This document shows positions 25,154 through 33,932 of a stretch of DNA of 64,000 nt, in pieces. The position numbers and the translations under genes were made by a program. A model generated the notes under the pieces. The model was not told the DNA's origin. It saw only the letters and a program-made list of their open reading frames with translations, and did no database searches. Numbering within the stretch: the stretch's first letter is position 1; each line of letters begins with the position of its first letter. The DNA is from Clostridia bacterium (GTDB lineage: Bacteria; Bacillota; Clostridia; Lutisporales; Lutisporaceae), in the NCBI GenBank assembly GCA_029256325.1, contig JAQSYD010000006.1, forward strand, positions 1 through 64,000, read 5' to 3'.

Positions 25154-25741
25154 TTACTTCTTTAATTCTTGAACTCCGGTTACAGAGCTTTTTTCATCCA
25201 TCGAGAATGTTGATTGAGCTTCTTCAGTAGTAAAGTAGATGTTTCCATCAACAACATTATCCACTAATTTGAAGTTGCTTACTGAAACATAAAGATCACC
25301 TTTGAATGTTCCGTGTTGAATGCTGGCTTCAGGACTGTTGATCGTTAACTTTGGTGCCGTTAATGTAAATCTAGCTGTTACATTACGATCTGCATCTTGT
25401 GTGTAAAGAGCGATCTTACGTTGTATAAGCTCATTGCCCTTTTCATCTTTTTTACCGTTCTTGAATTCACCATCTAGCACTAACTCTTTATCAAAAGTGA
25501 TGTCATTTAATGCTGCAATGATCCATGTACCATCCTTGCTGATAGCACTTTCAAAAGCAGCTGCGTTGTCAACGATTGAAGCTGTTGTTACAACATCTGG
25601 TTTTACTTCTGGTGCAGGTGCTGGTGTTTCAATTGGTGCAGGTGTTGGTGCAGGTTCAGCAGCCGGTGCTGGTTGTTGAGCACATCCTACTGATAGTGTA
25701 GTTACTAGTGCTAATGTTATTAGCATTGCTTTTGCTTTCAT
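25154..25741 (-). CDS. Secreted lipoprotein with beta-helix-like domain
   Basis: 195 residues. Signal peptide with lipobox (LSVGC), a Pro/Ala/Glu linker, then a domain of short beta strands in repeated pattern: NVTARFTLTAPKLTINSPEASIQHGTFKGDLYVS-type turns (quoted in parts: LTINSPEA, GTFKGDLYVS, VVDGNIYFTTEEA) resembling a small right-handed beta helix of polymer-forming type. Function unknown; it is anchored to the outer face of the membrane. ATG 25741 follows GGAGGG. A broken close paralogue lies at 19011-19507 in the same orientation, and the two flank the chelatase-cstA-lytRS genes. Confidence 0.85.
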   Translation of the reverse strand: MKAKAMLITLALVTTLSVGCAQQPAPAAEPAPTPAPIETPAPAPEVKPDVVTTASIVDNAAAFESAISKDGTWIIAALNDITFDKELVLDGEFKNGKKDEKGNELIQRKIALYTQDADRNVTARFTLTAPKLTINSPEASIQHGTFKGDLYVSVSNFKLVDNVVDGNIYFTTEEAQSTFSMDEKSSVTGVQELKK

Positions 25742-25996
25742 TTAAAGCCCTCCATGATATTATGTATTTTGCTACTGTTACATTATAGCACTTGTTATAA
25801 AAAAAACAAGAATATTGTCGAATTTGATAATAATTTGTCGAAATTGGAGAAGTCCAAACCAGTATCTTATTATTTTGTAAAGGGTTCCTTTGCTCAGCTA
25901 TAAGGAATCGTATACTGTTAATTGGTAATAATAGAAACTATAAAGTATGGGGTTCATGAGCCTATATATTCAATAGAATAAGTTAGAGGAGGTTAT

Positions 25997-26329
25997 ATGA
26001 TGATTCCTGAAAAGATGTTGGGTGCTGAAGGTGCTCATGTGGTTAACACTTGGAATAGCTATTTAAAAATTACTCAAAATCAAGAAATATTGATACCAGC
26101 CGGTGGTATGAAAACTACAGAAGCCAATTTAAAAGAGAATCATAGGATTTTGATGACATTGGGAAGTCGGGAGGTTCAAGGCTTCCATTCCATGGGAACG
26201 GGATTTTTAATAAGCGGTACAGCGGTGTTTGTAGATCAAGGTAATGAATTAGATGAGACAAAACAGAAGTTCCCATGGGCAAGAGCTGTGTTGAAGGTTC
26301 ATCCTCAATCCATTATACAAACCTTATAG
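25997..26329 (+). CDS. Small FMN-binding protein of the pyridoxamine-oxidase fold, missing an N-terminal segment
   Basis: 110 residues. Most of the chain matches the Desulfovibrio FMN-binding protein family: VVNTWNSYLKI, PAGGMKTTEANL, MTLGSREVQG and GTGFLISGTAVF. From memory, family members read MLPGTFFEVLKNEGVVAIAT before the segment equivalent to LGAEGAHVVNTW; here MMIPEKM is joined straight to LGAEGAHVV, so about 14-16 residues (first helix and strand) are absent in frame. The start with GAGGAGG is certain, so the loss is internal. FMN binding may be damaged. The gene is alone and convergent with livF. Confidence 0.8.
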   Translation: MMIPEKMLGAEGAHVVNTWNSYLKITQNQEILIPAGGMKTTEANLKENHRILMTLGSREVQGFHSMGTGFLISGTAVFVDQGNELDETKQKFPWARAVLKVHPQSIIQTL

Positions 26330-26339
26330 CATAAACGGA

Positions 26340-26366
26340 AGGACTGCATAAATACCATGCAGTCCT
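26340..26366. terminator. Bidirectional terminator between the FMN-binding gene and livF
   Basis: AGGACTGCAT and ATGCAGTCCT pair across a 7-base loop between convergent genes. Confidence 0.75.
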
Positions 26367-26380
26367 ATAATTCTAATTTG

Positions 26381-27088
26381 TTATTTTTTTGAACCAAGGT
26401 ATGCGTCTCGTATTTTAGGATTCTCTGCAATCGCCTTTGCAGAGCCCTCTATGGTTATTTTTCCTTGCTCTAATACATAAGCTCTGTCTGCAATGGAAAG
26501 CGCCTTATAGGCGTTCTGCTCAACTAACAGAAGGGTTTTACCCATTTTTCTAATATCAGTTATGATATCAAACACTGTTTTCACAAGCAGTGGAGCAAGA
26601 CCAAGGGAGGGCTCATCCAGAAGAATAAGCTCCGGGCTGCTCATCAACCCTCTTCCTATAGCAAGCATCTGCTGCTCACCGCCGCTGAGGGTTCCTGCAA
26701 TCTGCTTTTCTCTTTCCTTTAATCGTGGGAAAAGAGTATATGTATTTTCAAGATCTTCCTTAATATTAGCTTTATCCTTTCTAAGATAAGCGCCCATCAA
26801 AAGGTTGTCTAGTACTGATAAATTGGCGAATATCAATCTACCTTCCGGGACATGAGAGATACCCAGCTTTACGACTTTGCTGGGATTCAGCGGAAGCTTG
26901 GAGTTGAGATACGTCACTTCTCCATCCTTATATTTTAGAAAGCCGGAAATTGTATTCAGTAAAGTGGATTTACCTGCACCATTGGAGCCTATGATGGTAA
27001 CGATCTCGCCTTTATGGACTTCTATGGATACACCTTTTAGTGCATGTATTCCTCCATAGTATACCTGTAAATTATTAACCTTTAACAT
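26381..27088 (-). CDS. livF: Branched-chain amino-acid ABC transporter ATPase LivF
   Basis: 235 residues. Walker A GSNGAGKSTLL (~34-44), signature LSGGEQQMLAIGRGL, Walker B LLDEPSLGLAPLLV, and the LivF-type ending DAYLGSKK. One of two ATPases of the importer; last gene of livK-livH-livM-livG-livF, 3 bases after livG. Shuts with the hairpin at 26340-26366. Confidence 0.95.
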   Translation of the reverse strand: MLKVNNLQVYYGGIHALKGVSIEVHKGEIVTIIGSNGAGKSTLLNTISGFLKYKDGEVTYLNSKLPLNPSKVVKLGISHVPEGRLIFANLSVLDNLLMGAYLRKDKANIKEDLENTYTLFPRLKEREKQIAGTLSGGEQQMLAIGRGLMSSPELILLDEPSLGLAPLLVKTVFDIITDIRKMGKTLLLVEQNAYKALSIADRAYVLEQGKITIEGSAKAIAENPKIRDAYLGSKK

Positions 27089-27091
27089 CTG

Positions 27092-27856
27092 CTAACCCTC
27101 CACTCCAAGATATGCTTCAATTACCTTAGGATTGTTCTGAATATCATAGGGGGTTCCTTCAGCCAGCTTGCAGCCAAAATTTAGAACCATGATTTCTTCG
27201 CATATACCCATAACTAAATCCATATGATGCTCGATAATCAACACGGTTAGTTGAAACTTTTTCCTGACATCATCTATCAACAGCATTAATTGCTCTGTCT
27301 CATCCGGATTCATACCGGCTGCCGGTTCATCCAGAAGCAGAAGCTGTGGTTTAAGGGCTAAAGCACGTGCAATCTCAAGTCTTCTCTGCAGTCCATAGGG
27401 AAGATTGTTTGCGATTAGCTCCCGTCTATCACTTAAACCCATAATTTCAAGCAGCTCGTTGGCTTGCAGCTTAAGCTGCTTTTCCTCTCTTTTATATTTG
27501 GGCATCATAAGTATTGAATCTAATATGGAGTAGCTGGCATTTTTATGACAAGCAATTAGTACATTTTCATACACACTGAGTCTTTTAAAAAGCCGAATAT
27601 TTTGAAAGGTCCTTGTGATGCCGATTTCGGCGATTTGATAAGGCTCTTTATTTGTTATATTCTTGTTGCAAAAGATGACTTTTCCCTCAGAAACCTTATA
27701 TACTCCCGTTATAAGATTGAATATGGTGGTTTTGCCGGCACCATTAGGACCAATGAGACCAGTGATGCTGTCCTTTTTTACTTTGAAATCCACATTACCC
27801 ACAGCGGTCAAACCGCCAAATTTCTTTGTTAAGCCACTTAGCTCCAAAATATTCAT
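27092..27856 (-). CDS. livG: Branched-chain amino-acid ABC transporter ATPase LivG
   Basis: 254 residues. Walker A GPNGAGKTTIFN, the LivG-specific GITRTFQNIRLF, the signature LPYGLQRRLEIARAL and Walker B LLLDEPAAGMNPDE. Its start overlaps the livM stop by 4 bases (GTG/ATG region at 27853-27856), so translation is coupled. Confidence 0.95.
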   Translation of the reverse strand: MNILELSGLTKKFGGLTAVGNVDFKVKKDSITGLIGPNGAGKTTIFNLITGVYKVSEGKVIFCNKNITNKEPYQIAEIGITRTFQNIRLFKRLSVYENVLIACHKNASYSILDSILMMPKYKREEKQLKLQANELLEIMGLSDRRELIANNLPYGLQRRLEIARALALKPQLLLLDEPAAGMNPDETEQLMLLIDDVRKKFQLTVLIIEHHMDLVMGICEEIMVLNFGCKLAEGTPYDIQNNPKVIEAYLGVEG

Positions 27857-28752
27857 TGTATATCGCCTCCTTCTAGACCTTGCTTGCCAGCCTGTTTTTT
27901 CAACCTCAGCCTGTTGTATAGCTTTTTCATGCTGGAAGGAGTCAACTCATAACCGCCCAATAGACCCTCCGGTCTGGATATCATAATAATGATGACTGCC
28001 AGACCATAGCATACCAATCTCCATTGAGAGAAGGATCTTAAAACCTCAGGTAAGGCTGTCAGGACCAAAGCACCAAGCACACTCCCGGATATGCTGCCTA
28101 ATCCGCCAAAAATTACAATAATAGTAAGCTCGGTGGATTTGACCAAGCTGAACATTTTGGGTTGTAAGAAAGTCATGTAATGTGCCATTAGACCCCCTGC
28201 AATTCCCGCATAGGAAGCACTTATCATCAGCGAGGTTATTTTATGTTTAAATACGTTAATACCCACAATCTGAGAAGCAAGCTCTTCCTCGCGGATTGCA
28301 ATCATGTTTCTCCCATGTCGTGAGCGTATCAGGTTTGCCAGCACTAAGACAGCTACCAAGTTGATGCCAAGCACATTCCATAGGTTGGTATAGTTTGGAA
28401 TGCCTGGCCAACCTCTGGCTCCACCAAAATACTGCACATTATCGAGAATCAACCTGATTGCCTCACCAAAGCCTAAGGTTGCAATGCAAAAATAGTCGCC
28501 CTTAAGATTAAGAGTTACCTTGCCAATGATGGCACTAAAAAGTGCAGCCACCAATCCGCCTACCAGGAGAGCGGGTATGAAGGGCCAGTGGAACTTGACA
28601 GTAAGCATGGCTGACGTATAACCGCCTATTGCCATAAAGCCTGCATGACCGAAGGAAAATAATCCTGTAAAACCGGTCAGCAAGGATAATCCTAATACTG
28701 CCATAAGGTTTATACCAGCCAGTATCAATATACCTTCAATATATGTATTCAT
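27853..28752 (-). CDS. livM: Branched-chain amino-acid ABC transporter permease LivM
   Basis: 299 residues, about eight membrane segments. LSLLTGFTGLFSFGHAGFMAIGGYT and SRHGRNMIAIREEELASQIVGIN are the LivM permease signatures, and IVIFGGLGSISGSVLGA the coupling region. Ribosome binding site AAAGGAGGTT. Pairs with LivH in the membrane. Confidence 0.95.
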   Translation of the reverse strand: MNTYIEGILILAGINLMAVLGLSLLTGFTGLFSFGHAGFMAIGGYTSAMLTVKFHWPFIPALLVGGLVAALFSAIIGKVTLNLKGDYFCIATLGFGEAIRLILDNVQYFGGARGWPGIPNYTNLWNVLGINLVAVLVLANLIRSRHGRNMIAIREEELASQIVGINVFKHKITSLMISASYAGIAGGLMAHYMTFLQPKMFSLVKSTELTIIVIFGGLGSISGSVLGALVLTALPEVLRSFSQWRLVCYGLAVIIIMISRPEGLLGGYELTPSSMKKLYNRLRLKKQAGKQGLEGGDIQ

Positions 28753-28766
28753 ATTTAACCTCCTTT

Positions 28767-29645
28767 CTAAGCCTTATCCTCTGTGGTTTTGCCCATTAGA
28801 CCCATAGGTCTTATGACCAATATGGTTATTAATAAAGCAAAAGCAATAAGATCCCTATATTGAGAAGATAGATATCCTGAAGTAAGTGTTTCAATAATAC
28901 CTAATAATATGGAGCCTATGACTGCTCCGGGTAAGCTGCCCAAACCTCCAAAAACAGCGGCTATAAAAGACTTTATGGTTATGGCGCCTATTTGAGGATA
29001 AACGGTATACTTCATTCCAAACATAACACCGGCAATTCCTGCGAAAAAACCACCCAGTGCAAATACAATAACAATAATAACTCCGGTATTAACGCCCATC
29101 AATGCACTTGCCTTTGTATTATAGGCAGTAGCCTGAATGGCTTTGCCTATTTTTGTATAGTCAATGATATAGATCAGCAGTAAAAGGCAGATGGCTGAGG
29201 TGGCGAACATCATGACATCCAATCTCCCTATGGCCAAACTGCCGATTCTAAAGGGTTCCTTTGAAAAAATTTGAGGATAAGTTCTAAAGGTGGGTCCAAT
29301 TGTTGCGATGATTATATTTTCCAAAAAAATAGAAGCGCCCATTGCGGATATTATGAAATATAGGAAGGGGGCCTTTCGCTCTCTCAATGGGCTATAGGCA
29401 GCTCTTTCAATAACCACTGCCAGCAATGCAGTTAGAACTGCTGCACCTATAAAAGCTACTGGAAAGGGCAGTCGATACACAGCTAATAGGAAGTAGCCAA
29501 AGTATGCACCAAACATAATGACTCCGCCATGGGCAAAGTTACTAAAGTTCATTATGCTATATACCAGGGAGTAACCTACAGCCATCAATGCATAGACACT
29601 TCCTATGGATAAGCCGTTGATTAATTGCTGAAAAAACTCAGTCAT
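28767..29645 (-). CDS. livH: Branched-chain amino-acid ABC transporter permease LivH
   Basis: 292 residues. NGLSIGSVYALMAVGYSLVYS at the N-terminus, NFSNFAHGGVIMFGAYFGY and AVFGGLGSLPGAVIGS later are LivH hallmarks. ATG 29645 follows AAAGGAGGATT; the longer frame to 29747 has no site. The 135-base gap after livK holds no strong terminator. Confidence 0.95.
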   Translation of the reverse strand: MTEFFQQLINGLSIGSVYALMAVGYSLVYSIMNFSNFAHGGVIMFGAYFGYFLLAVYRLPFPVAFIGAAVLTALLAVVIERAAYSPLRERKAPFLYFIISAMGASIFLENIIIATIGPTFRTYPQIFSKEPFRIGSLAIGRLDVMMFATSAICLLLLIYIIDYTKIGKAIQATAYNTKASALMGVNTGVIIVIVFALGGFFAGIAGVMFGMKYTVYPQIGAITIKSFIAAVFGGLGSLPGAVIGSILLGIIETLTSGYLSSQYRDLIAFALLITILVIRPMGLMGKTTEDKA

Positions 29646-29780
29646 ATTCAATCCTCCTTTGCATTTTAAAATTACGGAGCAGAAGGATGAGATCCTCCAG
29701 CTCCGCAATAGAAGTCTTTTTATAACGAGTAGGAACGTTAAATTCACCTTAATTTGTATGCTATATTGTAGAAGTATTTT

Positions 29781-30947
29781 TTACTTAGCTGAGAATTTTT
29801 GTTGGAACACATATTTGCCGTCTACGATTTTTATGATAGCTGCATCTTTTCCTTCAGGGTTATGCGTGTCTTTACCAATGATGATTTTACCGGTGATGCC
29901 TTTGACATTGCCGGTTTCTAATGCTGCAGCAATCTTTTCAGAGTCAGCCTCGCCAGCTCTTTGGATTGCATCTGCCAGCAGCAGGAAGGCATCATGAACC
30001 AAGTAGCCGTTTAGTTCTACGTCCTTGCTATACTTAGCCTTGTATCTTGCTTTGAAATCCTGAACCTCAGGATCATCAAAGTCAAGGTGATTTACAAAGT
30101 AGGAGCCTTCAACAGCATCTTTCGCCATGCTGATTAGCTGCTCTGACGGCCAGCCGTCGCCTCCCAGCAAGGTTGCATTAATATCCAGCTCTCTTGCTTG
30201 GTTTGAGCTTAATGCAACTTCCTTGAAGAAGTAAGGCATAAAGATAACATCGGGGTTAGCAGCTTTTATCTTACTCAGCTGTGGTCTAAAATCAACGTCA
30301 CCGGACTTGAAGCCTTCCTTGGCAACTATTGTTCCGCCTTTTTTGACGAAGTAGTCTTCAAAGAACTGAGTTAAGCCTTGGGAATAGTCGTCTCCAACGT
30401 CATAAAGAATAGCTGCATTTTTAGCCTTTAAGACTTCGGCAGCATAACCTGCTGCAACAGCGCCTTGATATGGATCGATAAAGCATACTCTAAAGTTGTA
30501 AGGCTTAACCTTGCCGTCAAGCACAGTAACCTTTGGATTTGTAGCAACGGTAGCAATGTCTGGAACCTTTGCTGCTTCTAATACAGGGGCAATAGGTATC
30601 GCATTGCCGCTTGCATTTGGCCCGAGAATAGCTACTACCTTATCCTCGCCAGTAAGTCTCTTAGCTACGTTAACGGCTTCCTGGGGGTCGCCCTTTGTAT
30701 CATAGCCTATAGCTTCTAATTTCTTTCCTAATATACCGCCCTTTGCATTTGCTTCTTCAATCAGCATTTTCACTGTGTCGAATTCGCATTGTCCCCATAC
30801 TGCCTGGTCGCCGCTTAAGGAGCCCATCCAACCTATTTTAATGGTATCTGCTGCAGTATCAGAAGGAGCAGGCTTTTGTGCACATCCACTAAAAATCAAT
30901 GAGAAAACCAACATAAGACATAACAGAACATAAACCTTTTTATTCAT
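29781..30947 (-). CDS. livK: Branched-chain amino-acid ABC transporter substrate-binding lipoprotein
   Basis: 388 residues. Lipobox LIFSGCAQKPAPS, then the type I periplasmic-binding fold: IKIGWMGSLSGDQAVWGQ, AILGPNASGNAIPIAPVLEAAKVP, AAILYDVGDDYSQGL, FKSGDVDFRPQLSKIKAANPDVIFMPYF. The ligand is an aliphatic amino acid or a related compound; exact specificity cannot be read. First gene of the livKHMGF operon, ribosome binding site AAGGAGG. Confidence 0.94.
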   Translation of the reverse strand: MNKKVYVLLCLMLVFSLIFSGCAQKPAPSDTAADTIKIGWMGSLSGDQAVWGQCEFDTVKMLIEEANAKGGILGKKLEAIGYDTKGDPQEAVNVAKRLTGEDKVVAILGPNASGNAIPIAPVLEAAKVPDIATVATNPKVTVLDGKVKPYNFRVCFIDPYQGAVAAGYAAEVLKAKNAAILYDVGDDYSQGLTQFFEDYFVKKGGTIVAKEGFKSGDVDFRPQLSKIKAANPDVIFMPYFFKEVALSSNQARELDINATLLGGDGWPSEQLISMAKDAVEGSYFVNHLDFDDPEVQDFKARYKAKYSKDVELNGYLVHDAFLLLADAIQRAGEADSEKIAAALETGNVKGITGKIIIGKDTHNPEGKDAAIIKIVDGKYVFQQKFSAK

Positions 30948-31230
30948 TCTTATTCCTCCTTATTTACTTTTGGTTTTAGCAAAATATTATTTATTATAAT
31001 ATTGATATGCTTTGTACACTTATAATAGCTCTATATTAAAATAAAAATTAACAATCCAAAATTGATCATAAAATTATCAATAATATGGATTTTCCATAAC
31101 ATGATTTTATGCAGCAAGCAGCCCTTGCATAGCTTATTTATTTAGAAGGAATATAAGTGAGATATGTAGAAAATAGCATGTATAAAAATTGGAAATTATG
31201 TATTGATAGTAGAATAAAGGAGGACTTGTA

Positions 31231-33048
31231 ATGAAAAAGGCTCTGAAAGAAAGAAATGAAGTGAATCAAGCACTGACCTGGGACTTATCTGCCATATACC
31301 AGACAGAGGAGCAATATCTTTTGGCAATAGGTGAAGCCCAAAGGTTGACAGAGGACATAGAAAAAAACTACAGAGGAAAGCTGTATTCGGCGGATATGAT
31401 CATTCAATGCTTAAGTCAATACAGAAAAGCCATACAAGTTATTAATCTTACAGCTACTTATGCACATCTAGCGGTAGCAGTTGATCAGACAAATACAGAA
31501 AATCAAGCTAGAAACATGAAGCTGGCCAATATATTTTCTAATTTAGAAAGTCGATTGAGCTTTGTAAAAAGCGAAATGATTGAAGTGGATCAAAAGGTTT
31601 TAGAACAAGCTATCAGAGAATCAAGGGAAGACAGTAATTATTTGAAGGAAATACAAAGAATCAAGAAATATGCACTTCATCCAGAGGTGGAAAGAGTATT
31701 ATCTGCTTTATCAAGCACATTAAGTTCACCTTATGCCATATATAATAGAGCAAAACTGGCGGACATGGATTTTGGAACCTTTCATGTTGATGGAACAGAG
31801 CACCCCCTGAGCTTTGTACTTTTTGAAAATGAATGGGAGTTTGAAAATGATACCAAGGTGAGAAGAGCTGCCTTTGAGGCATTTTCTGCCAAATTAAAGG
31901 AATATCAACACACTGTAGCTGCTACCTATCAAACTCAAGTTCAGAAGGAAAAAACTTTAGCAGGCTTAAAAGGCTTTGACTCAGTAATTGACAGCCTGCT
32001 GTTTCCGCAAAAAGTGGATAGAACTTTATATAACAGGCAGATTGATATTATCATGGAAAAGCTGGCGCCGCATATGAGAAAGTATGCCAAGCTGCTTCAG
32101 AAAATACATAAAATAGATGAAATGACCTTTGCTGATTTAAAGATTGCAGTGGATCCGGGTTATGAACCGGAGATCACGGTAGAGGAATCTAAAAAGTATA
32201 TTCATGAAGCCTTATCTGTTTTAGGTCAGGATTATCTAGATATGATCAAGAAAAGCTATGATGAAAGATGGATAGATTTTGTTCAGAATAAGGGAAAGTC
32301 TACAGGCGCATTTTGCTCCAGCCCTTATGGAAGTCATCCCTATATTCTGATATCCTGGACAGAGAGAATGAGAGAGGTATTTGTATTGGCTCATGAGCTT
32401 GGTCATGCTGGACATTTTCATTTGTGTCATCAATATCAAAATATATTTGATACAAGACCGTCCATGTATTTTATAGAAGCACCTTCTACGATGAATGAGA
32501 TGCTTATGGCAAATTATTTAATGAAAACCAATGGAGACACTAGATTTAAAAGATGGGTTCTGTCCTCCATGATCAGCCGTACCTATTATCATAACTTTGT
32601 AACGCATCTATTGGAGGCTGCATATCAAAGAGAAGTATATAAGATTATAGATGAAGGTGGAAGTGTTCAAGCTTCAAAGCTAAATGAAATCAAGCGAGGG
32701 GTTCTGGAGAGCTTCTGGGGAGATACCGTAAAAATCAATGAAGGTGCAGAGCTTACTTGGATGAGACAACCTCATTATTATATGGGACTTTATCCTTATA
32801 CTTACAGTGCAGGACTTACTGTGGCTACAGAGGTAAGCAAGAGGATTCTGGAAGAAGGACAGCCAGCCATAGATGATTGGAGAGAAGTATTAAAGGCTGG
32901 TGGAACAAAAACGCCCGTAGAGCTTGCTCAAATGGCAGGGGTAGACATTACAACTGAAAAACCGCTGCTCAACACCATAGAGCATATTGGAAGCATCATA
33001 GATGAAATTATTAAATTGACAGAAGAATTGGAAGGAATCACATTATAA
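31231..33048 (+). CDS. pepF: Oligoendopeptidase F (M3 metallopeptidase)
   Basis: 605 residues, full length for PepF. The zinc-binding HEXXH is LAHELGHAGHF near residue 388, with the third ligand Glu in FIEAPSTMNEMLM about 25 residues later. The N-terminal helical domain (VNQALTWDLSAIYQTEEQYL) and C-terminal RQPHYYMGLYPYTYSAGL are family typical. It cleaves short cytoplasmic peptides. ATG 31231 follows AAGGAGGAC. Lies alone after a 283-base intergenic region and ends at a hairpin. Confidence 0.95.
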   Translation: MKKALKERNEVNQALTWDLSAIYQTEEQYLLAIGEAQRLTEDIEKNYRGKLYSADMIIQCLSQYRKAIQVINLTATYAHLAVAVDQTNTENQARNMKLANIFSNLESRLSFVKSEMIEVDQKVLEQAIRESREDSNYLKEIQRIKKYALHPEVERVLSALSSTLSSPYAIYNRAKLADMDFGTFHVDGTEHPLSFVLFENEWEFENDTKVRRAAFEAFSAKLKEYQHTVAATYQTQVQKEKTLAGLKGFDSVIDSLLFPQKVDRTLYNRQIDIIMEKLAPHMRKYAKLLQKIHKIDEMTFADLKIAVDPGYEPEITVEESKKYIHEALSVLGQDYLDMIKKSYDERWIDFVQNKGKSTGAFCSSPYGSHPYILISWTERMREVFVLAHELGHAGHFHLCHQYQNIFDTRPSMYFIEAPSTMNEMLMANYLMKTNGDTRFKRWVLSSMISRTYYHNFVTHLLEAAYQREVYKIIDEGGSVQASKLNEIKRGVLESFWGDTVKINEGAELTWMRQPHYYMGLYPYTYSAGLTVATEVSKRILEEGQPAIDDWREVLKAGGTKTPVELAQMAGVDITTEKPLLNTIEHIGSIIDEIIKLTEELEGITL

Positions 33049-33061
33049 GATTTGCCATACG

Positions 33062-33109
33062 AAGCTTACTCTTGCATAGTATCAAACAATGCAGGAGTAA
33101 GCTTTTTTA
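33062..33109 (+). terminator. Terminator after pepF
   Basis: AAGCTTACTCTTGCAT pairs with ATGCAGGAGTAAGCTT (one mismatch), followed by TTTTT. Confidence 0.85.
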
Positions 33110-33257
33110 GTGCAAAAGAAACAGACTGAGAGAAATTGTTCAGTTATAATAAGTAAAAAGAGGAATTTTTATGAGATATAAGAACTATAAGAGTGTAGCA
33201 CAAGGTGACTAGAAGAATTAATAGAGGGACAATATTTATATTATAGGGGTGAGTACA

Positions 33258-33932
33258 ATGACCTATAAGGTGCTTGTAGCTGACGATGAAAAACGCATCA
33301 GGAAAATAATTGGAGATTATCTGCGGAATGATGACTATGTGGTTATAGAGGCTGAAAATGGAATTGCAGCATTGGAGAAGTTTTACACAAATAAGGATAT
33401 ACATTTAATCGTATTAGATGTAATGATGCCAAGCAGAAGTGGATGGGAAGTCTGTAAAGAAATTAGAGAGCAGTCAAATGTACCTATTATCTTTTTAACT
33501 GCTTTGGATGACTCTCGTGATGAAACCCATGGTCTGGATATTGGGGCAGATGATTATATCGTAAAACCCTTCCGGTATGAAATCTTTATGGCTAGAGTGC
33601 GTTCGGCAATAAGAAGAATACCCCAAAATATAACGAGACATTATCGCATGAATGAGGTAGAAATCGATACCATAAGCAGAGTGGTCAAGGTAAATGAAGA
33701 ACGGGTGGAAATGAGTCCGAAGGAGTATGAACTATTGCTGTATTTGATAAAGAACCAGAATGTTGCATTAGAAAGAGATAAAATATTGGACGCGGTATGG
33801 GGCTATGATTTTTATGGAGATAGAAGAACCATTGATACGCACATTAAGAATATAAGAGCAAAGCTGGGAACAGTGGGTAACAATATAAAAACCATTAGAG
33901 GGTTTGGGTATAAATTTGAGGTGAATCTATGA
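33258..33932 (+). CDS. OmpR/PhoB-family response regulator
   Basis: 224 residues. Receiver with acidic DDEK, phospho-Asp in LIVLDVMMPSRSGWE and Lys in DDYIVKPFRYEI; C-terminal winged helix with VEMSPKEYELLLYLIKNQ and the recognition/turn segment RRTIDTHIKNIRAKLG. ATG 33258 is favoured (AGGGGTGAG upstream) over the GTG at 33249. Overlaps the kinase gene by 4 bases. The triple direct repeat at 35428-35457 before the exporter genes is its likely target. Confidence 0.93.
   Translation: MTYKVLVADDEKRIRKIIGDYLRNDDYVVIEAENGIAALEKFYTNKDIHLIVLDVMMPSRSGWEVCKEIREQSNVPIIFLTALDDSRDETHGLDIGADDYIVKPFRYEIFMARVRSAIRRIPQNITRHYRMNEVEIDTISRVVKVNEERVEMSPKEYELLLYLIKNQNVALERDKILDAVWGYDFYGDRRTIDTHIKNIRAKLGTVGNNIKTIRGFGYKFEVNL

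Noticed and set aside
26381-30947. An urea/amide (urtABCDE) transporter instead of livKHMGF
   Set aside because: No urease genes nearby, and the ATPases and the binding protein look like ordinary Liv members; specificity left open.
33171-33212. 13-residue open frame with AGAGGAA before the response regulator
   Set aside because: Too short and lacking codon repeats or a following terminator to support a leader peptide.
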